The notes under the pieces: model-generated
Database searches by the model: none
Told to the model about the DNA's origin: nothing
What the model saw: the letters and a program-made list of their open reading frames with translations, nothing else
Source of the DNA: Alentia gelatinosa
Lineage: Eukaryota > Annelida > Polychaeta > Phyllodocida > Polynoidae
Assembly: GCA_950022655.1 (NCBI GenBank)
Contig: OX465584.1
Coordinates: forward strand, 26,385,469 to 26,449,468
Reading direction: 5' to 3'
DNA length: 64,000 nucleotides
Made by a program: the position numbers and the translations under genes
Shown: positions 8,631 to 18,791 of the stretch, one piece after another
How the letters are laid out: each line of letters begins with the position of its first letter
Position numbering within the stretch: position 1 is the first letter of the stretch

Positions 8631-11417
8631 GAGGGGTAGTATGGTGGAGGGGCAGTATGGTGAAGGGGCAGTGTAGTAGAGGGGCAGTATGGGAGAGGGG
8701 CAGTATGGTGGAGGGGCAGTATGGTTGAGGGGCAGTGTAGTAGAGGGGCAGTATCGGAGAGGGGCAGTATGTTGGAGGGACAGTATGGTGGAGGGGCAGT
8801 ATGGTGAAGGGGCAGTGTAGTAGAGGGGCAGTATGGGAGAGGGGCAGTATGGTGGAGGGGCAGTATGGGAGAGGGGCAGCATGGTGGAGGGGCAGTATGA
8901 TAGAGGGGCAGTGTTGTGAAGGGGCAGTGTAGTAGAAGGGCAGTATGGTGGAGAGGCAGTATGGTGGGGGGAAAGTATAGTCGAGGGGCAGTATGGTGGA
9001 GGGGCAGTGTGGGAAAGAGGCAGTATGGTTGAGGGACAGTATGTTGAAGGGGCAGTGTAGTAGAGGGGCAGTATTGGAGAAAGGCAGTATGGTGGAGGGA
9101 CAGTATGGTGGAGGGGCAGTATGTTGGAGGGGCAGTGTAGTAGAGGGGCAGTGTGGGAGAGGGGCAGTATGGTAGAGGGGCAGTGTAGTAGAGGGGCAGT
9201 ATGGTGGAGGGGCAGTGTGGGAATGGGGCAGTATAGTGGAGGGGCAGCAGGATGGAGGGGCAGTAAGGGTTAAGGAAGGTATGGTAGAGGGGCAGTATGG
9301 TTGAGGGAAAGTATGGTAGAGGGGCATTTTGGTGGAGGGGCAGTACGGTGTAGGGGCAGCATGGTGGAGGGGCAGTATGGTGGAGGGGCAATATAGTAGA
9401 GGAGCAGTATGGCGGAGGGACAGTATGGTGGAGGGGCAGTATGGTGAAGGGGCAGTATAGTAGAGGGGCAGCATGGGAAAGGGGCAGTATGGTGGAGGGA
9501 CAGCATGATAGAGGGGCAGTATGGTGGAGGGACAGTATGATGGAGGGGCAGTATGATAGAGGGGCAGTATGCTGGAGGGGCAGTATGATGGAGGGGCAGC
9601 ATGGTGGAGGGGCAACATTGTGGAGGGGCAGCTTAGTAGAGGGGCAGTATGGTGGAGGGGCAGCATGGTGGAGGGGCAGTATGGTGGAGGGGCAATATAG
9701 TAGAGGGGCAGTATGGCGGAGGGACAGTATGGTGGAGGGGCAGTATGGTGGAGAGGCAGTATAATAGAGGGGTAGTATGGGAGAGGGGCAGCATGGTGGA
9801 GGGGCAGTATGATAGAGGGGCAGTATTGTGGAGGGGCAGTGTAGTAGAAGGGCAGTATGGTGGAGGGACAGTATAGTCGAGGGGCAGTATAGTCGAGGGC
9901 AGTATGGTGGAGGGGCAGTGTGGGAAAGAAGCAGTATGGTTCAGGGACAGTATGGTGGAGGGGCAGTGTAGTAGAGGGGCAGTATTGGAGAGGGGCAGTA
10001 TGGTGGAGGGACAGTATGGTGGAGGGGCAGTATGGTGGAGGGGCAGTGTAGTAGAGGGACAGTATGGGAGAGGGGCAGTATGGTGGAGGGGCAGTGTAGT
10101 AGAGGGGCAGTATGGTGGAGGGGCAGTGTGGGAAAGGGGCAGTATAGTGGAGGGGCAGCATGATGGAGGGGCAGTATGGTTAAAGGAAGGTACGGTAGAG
10201 GGGCAGTATGGTTGAGGGGCAGTATGGTAGAGGGGCAGCTTAGTGGAGGGGCAGTATGGTGGAGGGACAGCATGGTGGAGGGGCAGTATGGTGGAGGGGC
10301 AGTATGGTGGAGCGGCAATATAGTAGAGGGGCAGTATGGCGGAGGGACAGTATGGTGGAGGGGCAGTATGGTGAAGGGGCAGTATAGTAGAGGGGCAGTA
10401 TGGTAGTGGGGCAGCATGGTGGAGGGGCAGTATGATAGAGGGGCAGTATTGTGTAGGGGCAGTGTAGTAGAAGGGCAGTATGGTGGAGGGACAGTATAGT
10501 CGAGGGGCAGTATGGTGGAGGGACAGTGTGGGAAAGAGGCAGTATGGTCGAGGGACAGTATGATGGAGGGGCAGTATGGTGGAGGGGCAGTGTAGTAGAG
10601 GGGCAGTAACGGAGAGGGGCAGTATGGTGGAGGGTCAGTGTAGTAGAAGGGCAGTATGGTGGAGGGGCAGTGTGGGAAAGGGGCAGTATAGTGAAGGGGC
10701 AGCATGGTGGAGGGGCAGTATGGTTAAAGGAAGGTATGGTAGAGGGGCAGTATGGTTGAGGGAAAGTATGGTAGAGGGGCAGCTTGGTGGAGGGGCAGTA
10801 TGGTGGAGGGGCAGCATGGTGGAGGGACAGTATGGTGGAGGGGCAATATAGTAGAGGGGCAGTATGGCGGAGGGACAGTATGGTGGAGGGGGAGTATGGT
10901 GGAGGGGCAGTATAGTAGAGGGGCAGTATGGTAGAGGGGCAGCATGGTGTAGGGGCAGTAAGGTGGAGGGGCAGTATTGTGTAGGGGCAGTGTAGTAGAA
11001 GGGCAGTATGGTGGAGGGGCAGTATGATGGAGGGACAGTATAGTCGAGGGGCAGTTTGGTGGAGGGGCAGTGTGGGAAAGAGGCAGTATGGTGGAGGGAC
11101 AGTATGGTGGAGGGGCAGTGTAGTAGAGGGGCAGTATTGGAGAGGGGCAGTATGGTGGAGGGACAGTATGTTGGAGGGGCAGTGTGGTGGAGGGGCAGTG
11201 TAGTAGAGGGGGAGTATATGAGAGGGGCAGTATGGTGGAGGAGCAGTGTAGTAGAGGGGCAGTGTAGTAGAGGGGCAGTATGGGAGAGGGCCAGTATGGT
11301 GGAGGGGCAGTGTAATAGAGGGGCAGTATTGTGGAGGGGCAGTGTGGGAAAGGGGCAGTATAGTGGAGGGGCAGTATGGTGGAGGGAAAGTATGGTAGAT
11401 GGGCAGTATGGTGGAGG
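8631..11417 (+). repeat. 16-bp minisatellite array 1 (~174 units)
   Basis: Tandem GGGGCAGTATGGTGGA-type units of 16 bp with recurring variants (GTGTAGTAGA, ATGGGAGA, ATGATAGA, GTGTGGGAAA). Variant order is shared with array 2 at a constant offset of 3850 bp. Since 16 is not a multiple of 3, and the C-rich strand lacks stop codons, that strand is open in several frames with 16-residue periodicity; the apparent 250-500 residue ORFs are not counted as genes. Confidence 0.97.
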
Positions 11418-11780
11418 AAATTCCAACAAATATAATTGAATCATTTTTAATCATAGTTGTAAGTGTGATTTGTAGTTATTATTGTTCCTTAAATATTGAC
11501 ATCGATAAGTTATGAGAAGGGTTATGAGCTGGTAGGTATTGAATATGTAATATGTGTACAAGTGTAATATGTAGGCCTATGCAAGTCTATACCATACCCG
11601 TATATTATATATAGTTAAAAAATTGAAATCTTGAAAAATAAAAAAAATAAAAAATCTCAGATTTGTGTGGGGGGTTGAAACATATCCTCTGTTTTTTATT
11701 TCGTGTTTCTACGACCATTATTAACGTAGTAATCGTCTGTTTCTGGTACCATTGCAGTTGACCACGTTTCTATGATTAGC
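11418..11780 (+). repeat. Module B, copy I
   Basis: A non-repetitive segment of about 363 bp starting AAATTCCAACAAATATAATT and ending near CACGTTTCTATGATTAGCAC. It matches 17412-17770 in reverse complement with few differences. It sits between the 16-bp array and the 40-bp array in both arms, like the inner domain of a foldback arm. Confidence 0.85.
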
Positions 11781-12082
11781 ACGGTAACGCGTATTGGGGT
11801 TAGTATGTAACGCGGTTAGAACGGTAACGCATAACGTGGTTAGAATGTAAGGCGGTTAGAACGGTAACTAGTAACGCGGTTAGTATGTAACGCGGTTAGA
11901 ACGGTAACGCGTAACGCGGTTAGTATGTAACGCGGTTAGAACGGTAACGCGTAACGCGGTTAAAATGGAACGCGGTTAGAACGGTAACGCGTAATGCGGT
12001 TAGTATGTAACGCGGTTAGAATGGTAACGCGTAACGCGGTAAGTATGGTAACGCGGTTAGAACGGTAACGCATAACGCTAAC
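11781..12082 (+). repeat. 40-bp tandem array I
   Basis: Units of 40 bp, for example TAGTATGTAACGCGGTTAGA at both 11881 and 11921. Each unit is assembled from 8-bp words (TAACGCGG, TTAGAACG, TTAGTATG). An inverted counterpart lies at 17155-17411. Confidence 0.9.
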
Positions 12083-12296
12083 TGTGCGGTCCAAAACTAT
12101 CAAAAATGTTTATAACTATAAAAAATTACTTGGTTTGAAACTTATGGACATTCGTCATGTCCATAACTATCAAAATGTCCATAAGTATCAAAAAGTGTCC
12201 ATAACTATCAAAACCTGCTTAAACAAATGTGTTACCCATTTGCGTTACATTGAGTTACTCAAACCACATTACGCTACCTAAGAAAACGTTACTGAT
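12083..12296 (+). repeat. Module A' (variant of A) at the centre
   Basis: Begins TGTGCGGTCCAAAACTATCA and follows module A through the CTACCTAAGAAAACGTTAC word, with distinct substitutions (CTGCTTAAAC for CTGGTTAAAA). Its last ~85 bp recur at 16926-17010. It is a diverged sister of A forming the first part of the centre. Confidence 0.8.
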
Positions 12297-12440
12297 CTGG
12301 TATCATTACAGTTACCGCGTTACCGTCACGATTCTAACCCCGTTATCATGTTACCGTTACTGCATTAATGTTCTAACCGGGTTACCATTCTAACCCCATA
12401 ACACCATATCGTTACCATTCTAACCCAGTTACCGCGTTGG
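12297..12440 (+). repeat. Centre segment C, copy I
   Basis: About 144 bp, CTGGTATCATTACAGTTACC onward, made of degenerate CGTTACCATTCTAACC words. It is repeated in the same orientation at 17011-17154, although the flanking module B copies are inverted with respect to each other. Confidence 0.8.
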
Positions 12441-12704
12441 TGTGCGGTCCATAACTATCAAAAATGTCCATAACTATCAAAAATGACTTGGTTTGAGACT
12501 TATGGACATTCGTCATGTCCATAACCACCAAAATGTCCATAAGTATCAAAAAATGTCCATAACTATCAAAACCTGGTTAAAAAATGTGTTACCGCATTTG
12601 CGTTACATATCGTTACTTCCCGTTACCATTCAACCGCGTTACACTACCTAAGAAAACATTACCGATAAAATCGCGTTACATTCTAATTGCGTTATGCTAC
12701 CTAA
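12441..12704 (+). repeat. Module A, copy III (internal)
   Basis: Starts TGTGCGGTCCATAACTATCA directly after segment C and ends GCTACCTAA at 12704. It aligns with copy I at a constant offset of 4084 bp. Its junction to the array (CTAAGAGGGGCAGTATGGGA) is identical to that of the inverted copy at 18538. Confidence 0.9.
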
Positions 12705-14754
12705 GAGGGGCAGTATGGGAGAGGGGCAGCATGGTGGAGGGGCAGTATGATAGAGGGGCAGTATTGTGGAGGGGCAGTGTAGTAGAAGGGCAGTATGGTG
12801 GAGAGGCAGTATGGTGGGGGGAAAGTATAGTCTAGGGGCAGTATGGTGGAGGGGCAGTGTGGGAAAGAGGCAGTATGGTTGAGGGACAGTATGGTGGAGG
12901 GGCAGTGTAGTAGAGGGGCAGTATTGGAGAAAGGCAGTATGGTGGAGGGACAGTATGGTGGAGGGGCAGTATGTTGGAGGGGCAGTGTAGTAGAGGGGCA
13001 GTATGGGAGAGGGGCGGTATGGTGGAGGGGCAGTGTAGTAGAGGGGCAGTATGGTGGAGGGGCAGTGTGGGAAAGGGGCAGTATAGTGGAGGGGCAGCAT
13101 GGTGGAGGGGCAGTATGGTTAAAGGAAGGTATGGTAGAGGGGCAGTATGGTTGAGGGAAAGTATGGTAGAGGGGCATTTTGGTGGAGGGGCAGTACGGTG
13201 TAGGGGCAGCATGGTAGAGGGGCAGTATGGTGGAGGGGCAATATAGTAGAAAAGCAGTATGGCGGAGGGACAGTATGGTGGAGGGGCAGTACGGTGGAGG
13301 GGTAGTATAGTAGAAGGGCAGCATGGGAAAGGGGCAGTATGGTGGAGAGACAGTATGATAGAGGGGCAGTATGGTGGAGGGACAGTCTGATGGAGGGGCA
13401 GTATGATAGAGGGGCAGTATGCTTAAGGGGCAGTATGATGGAGGGGAAGCATGGTGGAGGGGCAACATTGTGGAGGGGCAGCTTAGTGGAGGGGTAGTAT
13501 GGTGGAGGGGCAGCATGGTGGAGGGGCAGTATGGTGGAGGGGCAATATAGGAGAGGGGCAGTATGGCGGAGGGACAGTATGGTGGAGGGGCAGTATGGTG
13601 GAGAGGCAGTATAATAGAGGGGCAGTATGGGAGAGGGGCAGCATGGTGGAGGGGCAGTATGATAGAGGGGCAGTATTGTGGAGGGGCAGTGTAGTAGAAG
13701 GGCAGTATGGTGGGGGGACAGTATAGTCGAGGGGCAGTATAGTCGAGGGGCAGTATGGTGGAGGGGCAGTGTGGGAAAGAGGCAGTATGGTTGAGAGCAG
13801 TATGGTGGAGGGGCAGTGTAGTAGAGGGGCAGTATTGGAGAGGGGCGGTATGGTGGAGGTACAGTATGGTGGAGGGGCAGTATGGTGGAGGGGCAGTGTA
13901 GTAGAGGGGCAGTATGGGAGAGGGGCAGTATGGTGGAGGGCAGTATGATAGCATGGTGGAGTATGGTGGAGTATGGTGGAGGGACAGTATGGTGGAGGGG
14001 CAGTATGATAAAGGGGCAGTATGGTGGAGGGGCAGTATGGTAGAAGACAGTATGGTTGAGGGACAGTATGGTGGAGGGGCAGTATGGTTGAGGGAGAGTA
14101 TGGCGGAGGGGCAGTATGGTGAAGGGGTTCTTTGATAGAGGGTTAGTATGGTGGAGACAGTATGGTGGAGGGACAGTATGGTGGAGGGGCAGTATGGTGG
14201 AGGGGCAGTGTGGGAAAGGGGCAGTATGGTTGAGGGACAGTATGGTGGAGGGGCAGTGTAGTAGAGGGGCAGTATCGGAGAGGGGCAGTATGTTGGAGGG
14301 ACAGTATGGTGGAGGGGCAGTATGGTGAAGGGGCAGTGTAGTAGAGGGGCAGTATGGGAGAGGGGCAGTATGGTGGAGGGGCAGTATGGTTGAGGGGCAG
14401 TGTAGTAGAGGGCCAGTATCGGAGAGGGGCAGTATGTTGGAGGGATAGTATGGTGGAGGGGCAGTATGGTGAAGGGGCAGTGTAGTAGAGAGGCAGTATG
14501 GGAGAGGGGCAGTATGGTGGAGGGGCAGTATGGTTGAGGGGCAGTGTAGTAGAGGGGCAGTATCGGAGAGGGGCAGTATGTTGGAGGGACAGTATGGTGG
14601 AGGGGCAATATGGTGAAGGGGCAGTGTAGTAGAGGGGCAGTATGGGAGAGGGGCAGTATGGTGGAGGGGCAGTATGGTGGAGGGACAGTATGGTGGAGGG
14701 GCAGTATGGTTAAAGGACAGTATTGTTGAGGGACAGTATGATGGAGGGACAGCA
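12705..14754 (+). repeat. 16-bp minisatellite array 2 (~128 units)
   Basis: Same unit as array 1. From 12705 to about 13745 the order of variant units follows array 1 at an offset of 3850 bp, for example the AGAGGCAGTATAATAGAGGG variant at both 9752 and 13602. Past about 13930 the two diverge and shorter, broken units appear. It ends at a junction with unrelated DNA near 14754. A 731-residue frame on the minus strand spans it and is rejected as a gene. Confidence 0.97.
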
Positions 14755-15146
14755 TAGGTGGCGATTGGGCCGCACAGCGGTAACGATAACGCGATAACTT
14801 AGTCAATTTGCAAACCCTACGAGACCTACATGGGTTATCGTAGCAGTACGTGCGATAAAACGCTCGAAGGTACGTATATCGTACGTAGTGGGCCATGTGT
14901 GCAACGCTAACTCACGCAGAACCACTTGCGTTTATCGAATATCGTACGTACTGGTTTTGTGCAACTACGTGCGATATAAAAGTGCGTCAGGTCTACGTGC
15001 GTTAATAGATTTATGCAACGGGTTTGATCTCACGTACACCCATGAACGTACGTACGGTTTTTGTCTTAGAGCTAAGCTGGGATTTGTGCGACACTAACGC
15101 ACGTACGTGCGTTATTACGTACGATAATTTTGTGTGCAACGGCCAC
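14755..15146. other. Spacer rich in GTACGT palindromes
   Basis: Non-array sequence with many ACGTAC/GTACGT words and a recurring GTGCAAC motif at about 14899, 14959, 15014 (ATGCAAC) and 15134. It includes the perfect palindrome TAACGCACGTACGTGCGTTA at 15095-15114. CpG content is high. It has no counterpart elsewhere in the window. Short ORFs here are unremarkable. Confidence 0.7.
15095..15114. repeat. 20-bp perfect palindrome
   Basis: TAACGCACGTACGTGCGTTA reads the same on both strands. It could be a symmetrical protein-binding site or a remnant of local inverted duplication; the sequence alone does not decide. Confidence 0.9.
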
Positions 15147-15470
15147 GCCCCTCCACTATACTTACCCTCCACCATACTGTCCCTTGACCACACTGCCCCT
15201 CCACCATACTGTCCCACAACCATACTGCCCCTCCACCATTCTGTCCCTTAACCATACTGCCCCTCCACAATACTGTCCCTGAACCATACTGTCCTCTACC
15301 ATACTGCCCCTCTACTATACTGCCCCTCTACTACACTGCCCCTCCACCATATTGCCCCTCCACCATACTACCCCTCCACCATACTGCCCCTCCACCAAGC
15401 TCCCCCTTCACCATGCTGCCCTTCCACCATTCTGCCCCTCTATCATACTGCCCCTCCACCATACTACATC
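15147..15470 (-). repeat. 16-bp minisatellite array 3, inverted
   Basis: About 20 units in the CCACCATACTGCCCCT orientation, opposite to arrays 1 and 2. It forms the left outer arm of a palindromic block whose right outer arm is array 4 (16313-16925). Confidence 0.95.
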
Positions 15471-16312
15471 CATACATCCCCACATCCTATATCCCCACAT
15501 CCTACATCCCCATATCTCCACCTCCATATATCCTACATATTACATCTCCACATCCATATATCCACATCCATATATCCATACATCCCCACATCCTACATCA
15601 TTACATCCCTACATCCTACTTCCCACATCCTACATCCTCACATCCTTACATCATACATCCCCTCATCTCCACATCTATAAATCCTACATCCCCACATCTC
15701 CACATGCATACACCCTACATCCCTACCTCCTACATCTTCACATGCATATATCCATACATCCCCACGTAATATGGGGATGTATGGATGTTGAGATGTGGGG
15801 ATGTAGGATGTATAGATCTTGAGATGTTGGGATGTGGGATGTTGGGAAGTAGGATGTGGGGATGTATAGATGTAATGATGTAGGGATGTTATGATGTGGG
15901 GAAGTAGGATGTGGGGATGTATGGATATATGGATGTGGAGATGTAGGATGTAGGGATATAGGATGTATGAATGTGGAGATATAGGGATGTAGGGATGTAG
16001 GGATGTGGGGATGTCGGAAGTAGGATGTGGGGATGTATGGATGTAATGATGTAGGGATGTTGGGATGCAGTGATTTAGGGATTTGCAGATGTAGGGATGT
16101 GGGAAAGTAGGATATATCGATGTAGGATGTATGGATGTGGAGATGTAGGATGTGGGGATGTAGGATGTAGGGATGTGGGTATGTAGGATGTGGGGATGTA
16201 GGGATGTGGGGATGTAGGGATGTAGGAATGTCGGGATGTAGGGATGTAGGGATGTAGGGATGTGCCAAAGTAGGATGTAGGGATGTAGGAAAATGGATGT
16301 GGAGATGTAGGG
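15471..16312. repeat. CATCC/GGATG satellite forming a palindrome
   Basis: From 15471 to 15764 the + strand is a degenerate CATCCCCACATCCTACATC-type repeat; after 15772 it switches to the complementary GGATGTGGGGATGTAGGATG type, continuing to about 16312. At the switch, ATCCATACATCCCCA (15750-15764) and TGGGGATGTATGGAT (15772-15786) form a 15-bp stem with a 7-nt loop. The right arm is longer than the left. Confidence 0.93.
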
Positions 16313-16925
16313 TAGTATAGTGGAGAGGCAGTATGGTAGAGGGGCAGTATGGTGAAGGGGCAGTGTAGTACTTAGAGGGGCAATATGGGAAAGGGGCAGT
16401 ATTGTGTAGGGGCAGTATGGGAGAGGGGCAGTATGGTGGAGGGGCAGTATAGTGGAGGGGCAGTCTTGTAGAGGGGCAGCATGGGAAAGGGGCAGTATGG
16501 TGGAGGGACAGTATGATAGAGGGGCAATATGGTGGAGGGACAGTATGGTTGAGGAGCCGTATGATAGAGGGGCAGTATGGTGGAGGGGCAGAATGATGGA
16601 GGGGCAGTATGGTGGAGGGGCAGCATGGTTGAGGGGCAGTATGGTGGAGGGGCAATATAGTAGTGGGGCAGTATGGCAGAGGGACAGTATGGTGGAGGGG
16701 CAGTATGGTGGAGGGGCAGTATGATAGAGGGGCAGTATTGTGGAGGGGCAGTGTAGTAGAAGGGCAGTATGGTGGAGAGGCAGTATGGTGAAGGGGCAGT
16801 ATAGTAGAGGGGCAGCATGGGAAAGGGGCAGTATGGTGGAGGGACAGCATGATAGAGGGGCAGTATGGTGGAGGGACAGTATGATGGAGGGGCAGTATGA
16901 TAGAGGGGCAGTATGCTGGAGGGGC
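16313..16925 (+). repeat. 16-bp minisatellite array 4
   Basis: About 38 units in the + orientation. The right end breaks straight into the middle of module A' (GCTGGAGGGGCAAAACCTGC at 16914-16933), so the 5' part of A' is missing here. Confidence 0.95.
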
Positions 16926-17154
16926 AAAACCTGCTTAAACAAATGCGTTACCCATTCGCGTCATTGAGTTACTCAAACCACATTACGCTACCTAAGAAAA
17001 CGTTACCGATCTGGTATCATTACAGTTACCGCGTTACCGTCACGATTCTAATCCCGTTATCATGTTACCGTTACTGCATTACTGTTCTAACCGGGTGACC
17101 ATTCTAACCCCATAACAGCATACCGTTACCATTCTAACCTAGTTACCGCATTGG
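16926..17154 (+). repeat. Truncated module A' plus centre segment C, copy II
   Basis: AAAACCTGCTTAAACAAATG through CTACCTAAGAAAACGTTACC corresponds to 12211-12296; 17011-17154 corresponds to segment C at 12297-12440. Orientation is the same as in copy I. Next to it the 40-bp array is inverted, which puts C at the axis of the foldback layout. Confidence 0.8.
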
Positions 17155-17411
17155 CGTTATGCGTTACCGTTCTAACCGCGTTACCATACTAACCGCGTTA
17201 CGCGTTACCGTTCTAACCGTGTTACATACTAACCGCGTTACGCGTTACCGTTCTAACCGCGTTACATTCTAACCGCGTTACGGGTGACCGTTCTAACCGC
17301 GTTACATACTAACCGCGTTACGCGTTACCGTTCTAACCGCCTTACATTCTAACCGCGTTATGTGTTACCGTTCTAACCGCGTTACATACTAACCCCGTTA
17401 CGCGTTACCGT
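17155..17411 (-). repeat. 40-bp tandem array II, inverted
   Basis: CTAACCGCGTTACGCGTTAC-type units, the complement of the array at 11781-12082. It is followed by inverted module B, as expected of the right arm. Confidence 0.9.
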
Positions 17412-17770
17412 GCTTATCATAGAAACGTGGTCAACTGCAATGGTAGCAGAGACGGACGATTACTACGTCAATATTGGTCGTAGAAACACGAAATAAAAAA
17501 CAGAGGATATGTTTCAACCCCCCACACACATCTGAGATTTTTTAATTTTTAATTTTTCATGATTTCAATTTTTTAACTATACATAATATACCAGTACGGT
17601 ATAGACTTGCATAGGCCTACATATTACACTTGTACACATATTACATATTCAATACCTACCAGCTCATAACCCTTCTCATAACTGATCGATGTCAATATAA
17701 GGAACAATAATAACTACAAATCACACTTACAACTATGATTAAAAATGATTCAATTATATTTGTTGGAATT
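17412..17770 (-). repeat. Module B, copy II, inverted
   Basis: Reverse complement of 11418-11780, with a few substitutions and small indels. Both ends coincide with the same array junctions as in copy I. Confidence 0.85.
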
Positions 17771-18537
17771 TCCTCCACCATACTGCCCATCTACGATACT
17801 TTCCCTCAACCATACTGCCCCTCAACCATACTGCCCCTTTCCCACACTGCCCCTCCACCATACTGCCCCTCTACTACACTGCCCCTCCACCATACTGGCC
17901 CTCTCCCATACTGCCCCTCTACTACACTGCCCCTCTACTACACTGCCCCTCCACAATACTGCCCCTCTCCCATACTGCCCCTCTACTACACTGCTCCTCC
18001 ACCATACTGCCCCTCCACCATACTGTCCCTCCACCATACTGCCCCTCTCCAATACTGCCCCTCTACTACACTGCCCCTCCACCATACTGTCCCTCAACCA
18101 TACTGCCTCTTTCCCACACTGCCCCTCCACCAAGCTGCCCCTCTACCATACTTTCCCTCAACCATACTGCCCCTCTACCATACCTTCCTTTAACTTTATT
18201 GCCCCTCCACCATGCTGCCCCTCCACTATACTGCCCCTTTCCCACACTGCCCCTCCAACATACTGCCCCTCCACCATACTGTCCCTCCACCATACTGCCT
18301 CTCTCCAATACTGCCCCTCTACTACACTGCCCCTCCAACATACTGTCCCTCAACCATACTGCCTCTTTCCCACACTGCCCCTCCACCATACTGCCCCTCG
18401 ACTATACTTTCCCCCCACCATACTGCCTCTCCACCATACTGCCCTTCTACTACACTGCCCCTTCACAACACTGCCCCTCTATCATACTGCCCCTCCACCA
18501 TGCTGCCCCTCTCCCATACTGCCCCTCTTAGGTAGCA
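17771..18537 (-). repeat. 16-bp minisatellite array 5, inverted (~48 units)
   Basis: The end next to module B matches the end of array 1 (GTAGATGGGCAGTATGGTGG variant) and the end next to module A matches the start of array 2. So this is a short version (about 0.77 kb against 2.8 kb in array 1) of the same arm. Confidence 0.97.
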
Positions 18538-18791
18538 TAACACAATTAGAATGTAACGCGATTTGATCGGTAATGTTTTCTTAGGTAGCGTAACGCGGTT
18601 GAATGGTAACGGGAAGTAACGCTATGTAACGCAAATGCGGTAACACATTTTTTAACCAGGTTTTGATAGTTATGGACATTTTTTGATACTTATGGACATT
18701 TTGATAGTTATGGACATGACGAATGTCCATACGTCTCAAACCAAGTCATTTTTGATAGTTATGGACATTTTTGATAGTGATGGACCGCACA
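18538..18791 (-). repeat. Module A, copy II (outer right end), inverted
   Basis: Reverse complement of copies I and III, ending GGACCGCACA at 18791. It directly abuts a truncated TA-flanked TIR element. Confidence 0.85.

Larger units (their letters stand above)
8357..18791. mobile_element. Giant composite foldback-like element built from tandem-repeat arms
   Basis: The island starts with TGTGCGGTCCATAACTATCA at 8357 and ends at 18791 with the reverse complement of that text carrying one mismatch. Left arm: module A, 16-bp array, module B, 40-bp array. Right arm (inverted): 40-bp array, module B, 16-bp array, module A. Two directly oriented centre segments (12083-12440 and 16926-17154) and a third, partial arm (12441-14754) lie between them. 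The layout is like Drosophila FB and sea urchin TU foldback elements, where the long inverted repeats consist of short tandem units; that comparison is established knowledge, its application here is inference. No target duplication is visible (left flank ATACATGT, right flank GGGGACCC) and there is no transposase ORF. The extra centre and arm imply at least two overlapping copies or later rearrangement. Confidence 0.65.

Noticed and set aside
8626..10161. 511-residue minus-strand ORF and its overlapping long frames (8603-9391, 9941-10705, 10240-11454)
   Set aside because: They translate the 16-bp repeat; several frames of the same strand are open together and the proteins are 16-residue periodic only because the DNA is.
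12701..14896. 731-residue minus-strand ORF
   Set aside because: Same cause as array 1. Its start lies in the GTACGT spacer, with no splice or promoter evidence.
15638..16942. 434- and 370-residue minus-strand ORFs
   Set aside because: They read through the GGATG satellite and array 4; repeat-derived.
8357..18791. CRISPR array
   Set aside because: Units are 16 bp head-to-tail without spacers, in eukaryotic DNA.
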